The notes below the pieces were generated by a model. The model saw only the letters and a program-made list of their open reading frames with translations, made no database searches and had not been told where the DNA came from. Shown in pieces: positions 54,714 through 62,893 of a DNA stretch of 64,000 nt (the stretch's first letter is position 1; every line of letters starts with the position of its first letter). The position numbers were made by a program, and so were the translations under genes. Origin of the DNA: Jutongia hominis (GTDB taxonomy: Bacteria > Bacillota > Clostridia > Lachnospirales > Lachnospiraceae). The stretch lies in the NCBI RefSeq assembly GCF_014384965.1, contig NZ_JACRSW010000011.1, positions 3,674-67,673 of the forward strand. The letters are read 5' to 3'.

Positions 54714-54738
54714 GGTTCTTCTCCTTTTAATGTTATAA

Positions 54739-54832
54739 AAGAAAAAGCATTTGAATGCACATCTTCAAAGACCTAACGATGTACAAACAAATGCTTTACG
54801 CATTCACTACCCGTTGGCAGTTTTTATTCTAT
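54739..54832 (-). ncRNA. Duplicated leader RNA with terminator, flavoprotein copy
   Basis: Same plan as 54130-54218: ACTGCC-AACG-GGTAGT, ATGC-GTAAA-GCAT, terminator stem AAGCATTTG...CAAATGCTT (54745-54796), identical loop GTTAGGTCTTTGAA, T-rich end TTTTTCTTTTA. Between the copies a C-G pair becomes T-A and a G-T pair becomes G-C, while the loops are invariant, which supports selection on RNA structure. Confidence 0.65.
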
Positions 54833-54845
54833 ATTAACATTATCT

Positions 54846-54874
54846 ATTATAATAAATAACACCTCAAAAAACAA
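54846..54874 (-). promoter_or_regulatory. Promoter of the flavoprotein-pnuC cargo operon
   Basis: Minus strand TTGTTT (54869-54874), 17-bp spacer, TATAAT (54846-54851). The predicted start near 54839 is a few bases before the leader RNA. Confidence 0.65.
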
Positions 54875-54951
54875 TAGAAAATTCAAAGCTTCGCGAGCTT
54901 TGTACTTTCTTTAATTTTCTCAGTATTACTGAAAGTTTCAAGTGGAAATTA

Positions 54952-55146
54952 TCAAATCAATTTTTTCGCATTATCTGCATTCAATTCAACATATCCACAT
55001 TTTGGACATACATAACATGAAACAGTACTATTCTTTTCATTCTCAAAGATACCGTTTTTCTTATTAGTTAAATAAACAACCGTACCTACTGCATCTCCTT
55101 TTAATTTTGCTTTAATCATTTCCTCTTTACATCTTAAACAATCCAT
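54952..55146 (-). CDS. Zinc-ribbon protein
   Basis: A 64-residue protein with CLRC (residues 3-6) and CYVCPKCGY (about 44-52), a zinc ribbon of the type annotated as nucleic-acid-binding. ATG after GGAGGAATAAAG. It stands just upstream of the flavoprotein-pnuC unit but before that unit's promoter. Function unknown. Confidence 0.65.
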   Translation of the reverse strand: MDCLRCKEEMIKAKLKGDAVGTVVYLTNKKNGIFENEKNSTVSCYVCPKCGYVELNADNAKKLI

Positions 55147-55487
55147 CTTTATTCCTCCATAAACTTCAAATTTTCTTTTCCCTAATAATTACAAATATTC
55201 CTTGGAAATTGCTTCCACACCATACATTTCCATAAATGCATCCAGGTCCGCTGCATCCCCAATCAACATATTCTCGTCAAAGTGTACGATAAGCATATCT
55301 TAAAATCCAGCCACATGTTCTCCGGTACAAATGATACATTTTAGAACTGCTTCCTTATTTATTTTTCATATCGAATCTTATATGCTTTCTTCTTAAAAAT
55401 AGGGAATATCTAATTTATTATCATCAAGGTCGGACATTCATCCGACCTCTTGATTATACTATAGATTCTATAAAAATTCATCTGTTA
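55147..55487. other. Cargo boundary region with a gene remnant
   Basis: Contains a 35-codon minus-strand frame (55189-55296) reading MLIVHFDENMLIGDAADLDA and a short C-terminus ending KEYL, which looks like the end of a larger gene: the sequence before it reads KCIICTGEHVAGF in the same strand before a stop. No complete gene. Likely the scar where cargo entered between virB4 and the hydrolase gene. Confidence 0.4.
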
Positions 55488-57863
55488 TCACTGCAGCATT
55501 GCTTCTTTTTTCTTCTGTTCCGCAATCTTCTCATGAATGTTGGTATTATACAGCCTGTACAAATCTGTATCCTTACTAATCTGATTATCAAACGGAATCA
55601 CCACCGAGCCACACTTGATAAGTCCCATTCCCGATGCGGTATTGGTTACAAATCTAAGCTGTGCCTCTGATACTCCGATAACCTCTGCCATCTTGGAACT
55701 GTCTGTATTCGCCTGCTTTAAAAGTGCCACAAACTCTGAGTTTGCAAGCATTGTGGTTGCTGTGTAATTCTGCAACAGATCGACTACATTCTGCGTGATA
55801 CCGGTACAAAGACCTCCCTGCTTTCTTACTTTCTTCCAGAGCTGCTGTAAATATTTCGCAGAATACTCTGAATTAAGTAAGACATGGAACTCATCAATAT
55901 AGAGCCATGTTGCCTTGCCTCTCTTACCATTCTCAACAATTCTGTTCTGAATGGACTCCATCATAACAAGCATTGTGATAGGACTAAGCTCTGTACCTAA
56001 GTCCCTGATGCCATATACTGTGAATCTATTATCCACATCCACATTTGTCTGGTGGTTGAAGATGTTAAGCGAACCATTTACAAAAAGTTCCAAAGACAAT
56101 GCAATGTCTTTTGCCTCGTCCTCCGGCTGTGCCATGAGAATATCGTAAAAATCACTCATTACCGGGATATACTTCTCTTTGCTCCTTGCAATGTCGATAT
56201 ACAGTTTTCTCACACAGCGGTCGATGATTGACTTCTGTCTTGAATTTAAGCTGTCACCGATGCACTGCTCACAAAGACCAAGCATGAACTCGCCCTTTTC
56301 TCTTACCATTCCCTTGGAATCATTCGGATCAAGGCTCCATACATCCATCTCCAGCGGATTCACATAGTTATCCGTGTAGGTGGACATATTTACCACTGTT
56401 CCACCATAAGTCTCAGCAATATCAAAGTATTCGTTCATTGGATCTATAACGATTATTTCATCATCTCCCGACAAGAATACGCTGCCCATTTCCATCTTGC
56501 AGAAGAAGGATTTACCGGAACCCGGCACACCAAATACAAAGCCATTTCCATTGATGAGCTTCTTTCTGTTACCGATATTCACATTCTTGCTGATCTGGTT
56601 GATGCCATAATAGTTTCCTGTGCTGTCATTTAATTCCTGCACATTAAATGGCATAAGCACCGCAAGTGACTGGGTAAGAAGTGTACGCATTGTCTCCACC
56701 TGTCTTACACCAATCGGAAGTGCTGTGTTGAGTGCCTCCCTCTGCTTTAAGTAGTGTGTGTCAATCGTGCAGCTGTTACGCTTTCCGATAGTCTCTACTG
56801 TCTCACATACACTCTCAAGCTCCTTCTTGCTTTCTGCCATAAGAATAATGGTTACTCCCACAAAGAAAAGGCACTGGTCATTCTCACGGACATCATCCAT
56901 GATTTCCTCAATCTCCTTTTTCTCCGTCCTTTTGGCATATGAGATTTCCGTAGAAAAATCGTTATTCTTATTACGGACTCTCTGCTGCTTAATGATATCC
57001 GACTCAATACCAAGGTATTTCTTCTGAAGCACCTTTGTTGTCAGATCCTTGGGAACAGGCACCACATCAATGCTCGTGATGGAATGAACCGGAAGGGAAG
57101 TAATCTCATTGATGAATCTGTCTGACAAACTGCTCGGATACTTTTTGATAAAAAGTGCCTTGCAGAATTTACTCTCATCCTCAAAATGGTCTGGGAAATA
57201 TTTCACCATCCCATTGCACAGATCATTTCTAAAATCTGCCCCGACCTTCTTAGCCTTTTTGATATCAAAATCAAAACTGCCCTCATCTCCAAGATGATAA
57301 TAGTCATAGAGCACTTTCAGTCTTTCATTGCCATTAAGCGGTACAATCTCCGCACCAAGCTCAATGAAAGCCTTGTGTATCGTTGCCTCAAGGGTTGCAA
57401 ACTGTGCCTTTGCCTCCTCAAAGTTCTTTCTCTCAATCGTGATTGTCAGGTATCTCTCCTGCTCAATCCCCTGTCTGCCCTCAATAATCTTCTCCTCAAT
57501 GATGTCATTGTAGATTCTTCTGTAATTATTGAAGCCATCATTTTTCTCAGCAATCAGAACCTTATCACGGAGGTCATCCATGTTTTTGTTCTTATTGTTG
57601 ATCGTAATCTTATAATTACAATCCAGCGAATTTAAGAACTTGCAGTATCTCTCGAAAATACCGATCTGCTCATCCTCGGTTGCTGTCGTGTAATTGATGT
57701 CCTGAAAGCGGTAGCATTTGGAATACTTATTTTTGCTTACTTCAAAAATGCCGTTTTCAGCCACCGCCATAATCTCTATGGTTTCCTGAATGGATTTAGG
57801 TGTCTTATACAAAGGCTCACTCGCCTTCTTTAATAACTTAAATCCGTCTGTAAATAAACCCAT
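55488..57863 (-). CDS. VirB4-family secretion ATPase
   Basis: A 791-residue type IV secretion ATPase (TraC/TrbE/Tn916 Orf16 group). The N-terminal half is the CagE/TrbE/VirB domain; Walker A is FGVPGSGKSFFCKME (about 447), IVIDPMNEY follows, Walker B is TWLYIDEFHVLL (about 659), and the conserved GGLCTGITQNVVDLLQ (about 685). Energises assembly of the transfer channel. Follows PrgI by about 90 bp, which hold two G+C hairpins (57889-57945). Confidence 0.93.
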   Translation of the reverse strand: MGLFTDGFKLLKKASEPLYKTPKSIQETIEIMAVAENGIFEVSKNKYSKCYRFQDINYTTATEDEQIGIFERYCKFLNSLDCNYKITINNKNKNMDDLRDKVLIAEKNDGFNNYRRIYNDIIEEKIIEGRQGIEQERYLTITIERKNFEEAKAQFATLEATIHKAFIELGAEIVPLNGNERLKVLYDYYHLGDEGSFDFDIKKAKKVGADFRNDLCNGMVKYFPDHFEDESKFCKALFIKKYPSSLSDRFINEITSLPVHSITSIDVVPVPKDLTTKVLQKKYLGIESDIIKQQRVRNKNNDFSTEISYAKRTEKKEIEEIMDDVRENDQCLFFVGVTIILMAESKKELESVCETVETIGKRNSCTIDTHYLKQREALNTALPIGVRQVETMRTLLTQSLAVLMPFNVQELNDSTGNYYGINQISKNVNIGNRKKLINGNGFVFGVPGSGKSFFCKMEMGSVFLSGDDEIIVIDPMNEYFDIAETYGGTVVNMSTYTDNYVNPLEMDVWSLDPNDSKGMVREKGEFMLGLCEQCIGDSLNSRQKSIIDRCVRKLYIDIARSKEKYIPVMSDFYDILMAQPEDEAKDIALSLELFVNGSLNIFNHQTNVDVDNRFTVYGIRDLGTELSPITMLVMMESIQNRIVENGKRGKATWLYIDEFHVLLNSEYSAKYLQQLWKKVRKQGGLCTGITQNVVDLLQNYTATTMLANSEFVALLKQANTDSSKMAEVIGVSEAQLRFVTNTASGMGLIKCGSVVIPFDNQISKDTDLYRLYNTNIHEKIAEQKKKEAMLQ

Positions 57864-57955
57864 GTCTCTAACCTCGCTTTCTTATAATGAAAGCCCGCCG
57901 GGAACTTCACCCTGCGGGCTATGTTCCCGACCTTGCGGTCAGATACTATTCGTTT

Positions 57956-58468
57956 CTAATGCATTGCCTTATATGCTGCAATACCAGCTGCTATCGCAAC
58001 AATGACTGCGACAAGTCCAAGCAGCATGTTTCTCGTCTTTTTCTTCATCGCTTCAAACTCCTCCTGCTTCTTTACTGCCGAATCAGCTGTTGCAGTCTTC
58101 GGTTCTGCCTTTCTGCCTTTCTTCTTTACTTGTTCATTCTGTTCTGCTTCTAACTGCTTTATTGCAGGCTCTCCCTCTGTTGATACATAGGTAAGTGCCC
58201 TGTTTCCAAACATAAAATGCAGTTTCTTTCCCATATACTCGTAGAAATTCATCCCATTAAAGGAATAGAAACCACCAAGTGCAATCGGTGCCACACAGGG
58301 AATTGCCACATAAGCAGAACCCGTAAGACCGATATACTTGTAAAGAAGAAGGACGATACCGCCACCAACCACTACGCTTGCAATGGAAAATATAAGCTGT
58401 CTTGCTGTAAGTCCCATTGCCACTGATTCCTGATATCGGTCAATATCCTTGTTAATCTCAATAACCAC
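57956..58468 (-). CDS. PrgI-family transfer protein (VirB3-like)
   Basis: A 170-residue protein of the PrgI family: MVIEINKDIDRYQESVAMGL start, two membrane segments (about 25-48 and 52-70), FYEYMGKKLHFMFGNRALTY, a charged linker and an extra C-terminal membrane helix (about 148-166). PrgI takes the VirB3 position next to VirB4. Confidence 0.88.
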   Translation of the reverse strand: MVIEINKDIDRYQESVAMGLTARQLIFSIASVVVGGGIVLLLYKYIGLTGSAYVAIPCVAPIALGGFYSFNGMNFYEYMGKKLHFMFGNRALTYVSTEGEPAIKQLEAEQNEQVKKKGRKAEPKTATADSAVKKQEEFEAMKKKTRNMLLGLVAVIVAIAAGIAAYKAMH

Positions 58469-58484
58469 TGTTCATGCCTCCCTT

Positions 58485-59327
58485 CTATAATCCAAATGCC
58501 TTGCTTGTAAGTGTCTGTGCTCCCTTCACACTTCCAACAGTCATTGCTATCGTAAATGTCATTTCACACAGATATATAAGCGTCTGTGCCCAGTCAGCAT
58601 AACTTCCTGTAAATGCCGGAAGTCCTGCATTGATAAATGCATTACATACCACAATCGCAAGTGCCATCGTTACTGCCTCAAATACACATGAAAGAAAATA
58701 TTTGCAGTAGGTAGCCATTGTATGACTGACCATCCTGTTTCCTGCCATCGTGGAACAGGCAATCGCACCGAGCGGCACAATAATCAGGATCTTTAAGAAC
58801 CTGAAATACACTGTGTAGATGATAAAAAATCCACATATAATAATGATGATTGCAAGCAAAGCTGTAAGTATCAGCATTACTAAACTTTCACCAAATCCAA
58901 GTCCCTTAATGATATCTGCCTGTGTACTGTCAATGGCTAGCTGCGTCGTTGTCCCGGCAGATATAAGTCCCACCAGATTTCCTATGGAAGTAAAAAATGC
59001 TTTCATAATCGTGACATTATTTGCAACAAACCATTCTGCAAGTCCCAGTCGGATAAGCATACGAAATATAGACTCAAACCTCATCTCATCTTTTACATCT
59101 ATGCTTTCCGAGCAGAAACCGATAACAAAGAACAGCACAACGAGGGATGAACCGACCGCTACAAAGACCGGCTCAATACCCTCAATAACTGCCCAAGGAC
59201 CTCCGCCCTTGAAACTGACCGGTGACTGTCCAAGCATTGCAAAGACCAGGGATATCTGATTGTTCCAAAACCCAAACACCGCCTCAAGAAGTGCAAGGAT
59301 CTTGTCTCCAAGCTTAAAAATATCCAT
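58485..59327 (-). CDS. VirB6/TrbL-like channel protein
   Basis: A 280-residue membrane protein with about six hydrophobic segments (25-45, 52-75, 145-175, 178-195, 205-230, 250-270) and the Firmicutes ICE pattern with a short N-terminal amphipathic helix (MDIFKLGDKILALLEAV). By position between the pilin-like gene and PrgI it is the VirB6-equivalent inner-membrane channel. Confidence 0.8.
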   Translation of the reverse strand: MDIFKLGDKILALLEAVFGFWNNQISLVFAMLGQSPVSFKGGGPWAVIEGIEPVFVAVGSSLVVLFFVIGFCSESIDVKDEMRFESIFRMLIRLGLAEWFVANNVTIMKAFFTSIGNLVGLISAGTTTQLAIDSTQADIIKGLGFGESLVMLILTALLAIIIIICGFFIIYTVYFRFLKILIIVPLGAIACSTMAGNRMVSHTMATYCKYFLSCVFEAVTMALAIVVCNAFINAGLPAFTGSYADWAQTLIYLCEMTFTIAMTVGSVKGAQTLTSKAFGL

Positions 59328-59381
59328 ACTTGTTATTCACCTCTTTCCTTTTACTAAAAGGGGAACTCTTTTTCCCCAATC

Positions 59382-59705
59382 TTAGAAGCCTAAGAATGTC
59401 AGTACTGTTGAAATACCAGCCATCATGACACCTGCTACAATTCCTTTCAGTGCAGAGTTCATGGTAGATGAATCCTGCTGCTGATAGGCTTGTGCGAACT
59501 CCATGACATTCTTTGCAAGAATGATGACACCAACAGCACCAATGACTGCAATGATAAGTGTCTTTAAGTTCTCAAGCGGCTGTGTTACTGCGGAAGTACC
59601 TGTACCTGCTGCAAAACAAGTAGTGCTCATAAGCATTACTCCCATAAGTGCCCCGGATAATGCCGGAACGAATCTCTTTTTTAAGTGAATGAATCTACTC
59701 TTCAT
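59382..59705 (-). CDS. Pilin-like (VirB2/Maff2) transfer protein
   Basis: A 107-residue protein with a signal peptide (residues 1-34, FVPALSGALMGVMLMSTTCF then AAG) and two hydrophobic helices (LKTLIIAVIGAVGVIILAKN; LKGIVAGVMMAGISTVLTFL) separated by EFAQAYQQQDSSTMN, the layout of VirB2/TrbC-like pilins and of the Maff2 family. The ATG at 59703-59705 follows GGAGGAGAAAGG; an upstream ATG at 59762 after GGAG is a weaker alternative. Confidence 0.8.
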   Translation of the reverse strand: MKSRFIHLKKRFVPALSGALMGVMLMSTTCFAAGTGTSAVTQPLENLKTLIIAVIGAVGVIILAKNVMEFAQAYQQQDSSTMNSALKGIVAGVMMAGISTVLTFLGF

Positions 59706-60028
59706 GCCTTTCTCCTCCATCTGATTGTTGTTTGTTGTTGAAATAACCTGTTCTTTTCTCATGTTGTTTAATCTCCTTTTTTGAAGTGACAGAAGCGGAA
59801 AAAGCCAGAAAGGAATACACATATTCCAATCCGGCTAGCTTTCCGAACGGAATATATGCATTCCTTTCTGTCCTGTTGATAGTTACTCTATGATAATCAG
59901 GCAATGCCTGTTGTACTGGTTAATCGGGCTTTCCCCGATGCGTTTTTGCTGTGACCATCTCCTTTCAAGGTATGAAAAAAAGCACCTTAACCATATGGCT
60001 AAAGTGCTAATTTACTCTCAAATTTGCT
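59706..60028 (-). other. Leader of the pilin operon, with terminators
   Basis: Holds the terminator of the XRE gene (59981-60008: AGCACTTTAGCC/GGTTAAGGTGCT then TTTTTTTC on the minus strand), a TCGGG/CCCGA hairpin near 59926-59939, and a GCCGG...CTGGC stem with GGAATA/TATTCC inside, followed by TTTTTCC (near 59795-59835), which could act as an attenuator. An open frame over 59695-59904 has no ribosome binding site that fits and I do not call it. Confidence 0.5.
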
Positions 60029-60568
60029 TTATTCTAAAAGCATTCCATCAATTATTGCAAACTTTGTCTTAAATATAGATCTATTCTGGCAATATCGTAA
60101 TATGACATCCTGTACATAAGGTCTTGTACAATAACTGTCTACCACAATCTGTTTATCTTCCTCTTTCTCTATCCTCTTAAATATGCCTTTTGCATTCCAA
60201 TCCGTCTTTACAGCATCTACTAAATCATTACTCATCTCAAGATGTGATAAAATCGTGGAATTCAACTCGGTTTCTTTAATTTCAGATATTTGTCCATAGT
60301 CATTAAGTTGCTTCAATTCTCTCTTAATTGCCTCCGTGTAACTTGTCATATTATTATCTCCTATCAATAAATATTCAGGTGTTACATCTAGTGCCTTTGC
60401 TAGTTGTAAAAGATTATACGCACTTGGCTCTTCATTGAGTCTACCTTGTTCATAACGTCGTATACTCTGAACAGATATATTTGTTATCTTACCCAGCTCT
60501 TCCTGTGTATAGTTTCGTATATTACGCAACTCTTTTAATCTATCTGCAAAAGTCTTTTCCGTATTCAT
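60029..60568 (-). CDS. XRE-family regulator inside the transfer operon
   Basis: A 179-residue protein: Cro/CI helix-turn-helix (residues 8-70: LKELRNIRNYTQEELGKITN, ISVQSIRRYEQGRL) plus a 100-residue C-terminal domain I do not recognise. The ATG at 60566-60568 follows TTGGAGG. It has its own terminator and is inserted between the coupling protein and pilin genes, so it looks like later cargo; it could regulate transfer. Confidence 0.75.
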   Translation of the reverse strand: MNTEKTFADRLKELRNIRNYTQEELGKITNISVQSIRRYEQGRLNEEPSAYNLLQLAKALDVTPEYLLIGDNNMTSYTEAIKRELKQLNDYGQISEIKETELNSTILSHLEMSNDLVDAVKTDWNAKGIFKRIEKEEDKQIVVDSYCTRPYVQDVILRYCQNRSIFKTKFAIIDGMLLE

Positions 60569-60691
60569 CCTGTACCTCCAATATAAAATAATTTCTGTCT
60601 TTTGTAACTGCTCACATGTTAGTAGTCCAATAAGCTGAAGCATACCATGTGAGCAAATTATATCATATACTCTGTAATATATCTAAAAACA

Positions 60692-62887
60692 TTACTGCTT
60701 CTTTCGATATGAACTCATCTTCTCCACAGTAACCTCCGGATAAAAGTAAGTAAGAATCGTTGCCTTCGGAACTCCTGCCGCAAGTGCCTTCTTCACTTCC
60801 TCTTTCTGCTCCGGTGTATATGACCAGTGCAGCATTCGGTTTGTGATTGTATCCTCCCACTTAGGCTTTTCCCTCTCAGGATTCCTTACAGGCTTAGTAC
60901 CAGCACTTCCATTAGAAGAGTTAGCACATTCTGTAGTATCAGACTTCTGTGACTCATCGACATACTCAAGCTCATTTGCCTGCTCCCTGTCAATCTTTGC
61001 TTTCTGCTCTGCCTCATCCTGCATGGAGAATCTTCTGCTTAACTCCGCATCACCAAGCATCATAAACTGCTCATAGGTAAGAGAATCTATATACACATTC
61101 TCGCCCTTATCCCTCAGCTTTTCATAATACTTAACTGCCTTGTCTGAAAGAATCTCAAATGGCGGACCGATAAGATTATCTGCTCCTTTTATCTGATGAA
61201 CATAAGGCTCTCCCTTGCCATCTGCTGTCTGGTTAAACATCGAATGCTTGAACGGTATGAACTTATTGTCCATGATAGGATCAAAACCACGGATAAAGAT
61301 AATACATTTCTTATTATCCAGCTTTCTGACTTCATCGGGTGTAAACAATTCTCTGCCTAATACATCATAGTTTCTTGAAGAGCTTCCCTGTCTGCCCTTT
61401 GTTTCTCCACTTGACTTCTTATCAATCGTACCTTTTCCAAGCAGCTCTGACACATACTTATGCGTACTCTGCTCGTTTCCACCGAGATAGATGAACGTAT
61501 CGCAGTTGCCGGGAATTGTCTCCCAGGTATCTTTAAAAAGTGCTTTTAACTGGGCAAAGTTCTGAATAATGATAATACTTGAAATCTCACGGCTTCGCAT
61601 TGTCGATAACAGTGAACAGAAGTCATCTGGCAATGCGACATTCGCAAATTCATCTAACATAAATGTCACATGGATTGGCAGCCTTCCACCACAATTAAAG
61701 TCTGCCTGATAGTACAATTCCTGAAATATCTGCGTGTATAACATACCGATAATAAAGTTATAGGATTTATCACTATCCGGGATTACACAAAACAGTGCTG
61801 TCTTTGTCTCACCATCCCCATTTACTCCAATACCGATATCGGACAGATTAAGCTCATCTTTTGAGAGTAGTCGTAAAACCTGCTTATTCTCAAGAAATGC
61901 AAGTCTTGAGTTGGCACTTATGATAATGGAACGGACGGTATCTCCTGCACCTCTCATACATTTGTTGTACTGCTTGACTGCCGGATGATTGGCTCCAAGT
62001 GGGGAACTTTCCTCTAAAAACTTCATACGCACATCCAGCTTTGATGCCTTCCCCTGCTCTGTAACCTCTGCTTCTCCAAGAAGTTTAAGTACTGTCTCAA
62101 AGTTTCTCTTTGCCGGCTGTACCTCCAGCCACACATAATAAAAGATAGCCTGTAAGAACAATCCTTCCGCCTTTTCCCAGAACGGATCACTTGGTGTCGC
62201 TCCCTTTGGTGTCGTATTGCTGATAAGGTTTGTAATCAGCTTGACCACATCTGTTTCCTCTCTGATATAGGAAAATGGATTGTAACAGTCTGATTTATCC
62301 ATCTCTAACAGATTAATGACTTTCAGGTTATATCCGTTATTTTTTAACATCTGCCCGCAGCTTCTAAGGATTTCTCCCTTTGGATCGGTACAGATAAAGG
62401 AACAGTTATGCGGCATCTGCATAAGATTCGGCTTTACTTCATAGAATGTTTTTCCTGCTCCGGAACCACCACAGATAAGTATATTTCCATTGAGCTTGAG
62501 TCTCCTAAAATCCAGCGACATCTTCACATTTTGGCTGAGTATCCGGTTGAAATTCTCATCCTTATCTGCAAGTATCTTGTTGACCTGCTTCGGATTTTCA
62601 AATCTTGCCGTACCAAATTCCTTACCGGGCATATAGTTTCTCTGACTGGTATAATACATGACAATAGCCATCGCATAGATACCTAATGCAATGGCTACTG
62701 CTTTTACTGTATTGGAATTGTAATAGTTGGCAAAGGGAACAGCACATACCTCATTGAATCTGTCCATAAATTCATTAAAGGCAATCCCTTCCGTCCACGC
62801 ACCATTTATCAGATAACCAAGATACCCGGCTAACACTGCACCCACAAGAATGAATATCAGTGAAGGCTTTTTCTTTGTTGTCTGCAT
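60692..62887 (-). CDS. VirD4/TraG-family coupling protein
   Basis: A 731-residue type IV coupling ATPase. Two N-terminal membrane segments (about 10-28 and 58-80), Walker A ICGGSGAGKTFYEVKP (about 142), Walker B HVTFMLDEFANVALP (about 412), then IIIIQNFAQLKALFKDTWET (about 440), C-terminal charged region with SYTPEQKEEVKKALAAGVPK. Brings the relaxase-DNA complex to the VirB channel. Six bases after the PcfB-like gene. Confidence 0.93.
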   Translation of the reverse strand: MQTTKKKPSLIFILVGAVLAGYLGYLINGAWTEGIAFNEFMDRFNEVCAVPFANYYNSNTVKAVAIALGIYAMAIVMYYTSQRNYMPGKEFGTARFENPKQVNKILADKDENFNRILSQNVKMSLDFRRLKLNGNILICGGSGAGKTFYEVKPNLMQMPHNCSFICTDPKGEILRSCGQMLKNNGYNLKVINLLEMDKSDCYNPFSYIREETDVVKLITNLISNTTPKGATPSDPFWEKAEGLFLQAIFYYVWLEVQPAKRNFETVLKLLGEAEVTEQGKASKLDVRMKFLEESSPLGANHPAVKQYNKCMRGAGDTVRSIIISANSRLAFLENKQVLRLLSKDELNLSDIGIGVNGDGETKTALFCVIPDSDKSYNFIIGMLYTQIFQELYYQADFNCGGRLPIHVTFMLDEFANVALPDDFCSLLSTMRSREISSIIIIQNFAQLKALFKDTWETIPGNCDTFIYLGGNEQSTHKYVSELLGKGTIDKKSSGETKGRQGSSSRNYDVLGRELFTPDEVRKLDNKKCIIFIRGFDPIMDNKFIPFKHSMFNQTADGKGEPYVHQIKGADNLIGPPFEILSDKAVKYYEKLRDKGENVYIDSLTYEQFMMLGDAELSRRFSMQDEAEQKAKIDREQANELEYVDESQKSDTTECANSSNGSAGTKPVRNPEREKPKWEDTITNRMLHWSYTPEQKEEVKKALAAGVPKATILTYFYPEVTVEKMSSYRKKQ

Positions 62888-62893
62888 GGGCTG

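Noticed and set aside
54130..54832. Identification of the duplicated leader as a THF, preQ1, ZTP or NAD-II riboswitch
   Set aside because: I compared the conserved blocks from memory with these classes and none fits, so I left the class open.
57889..57945. Riboswitch between PrgI and virB4
   Set aside because: Two simple G+C hairpins (GCCCGC/GCGGGC and CTGACC/GGTCGG) are present, but there is no conserved partner copy or clear T run; at most an RNA-processing or attenuation site.
59695..59904. A 69-codon open frame upstream of the pilin-like gene
   Set aside because: No matching ribosome binding site, overlaps the pilin start, and crosses hairpins; it looks like leader sequence.
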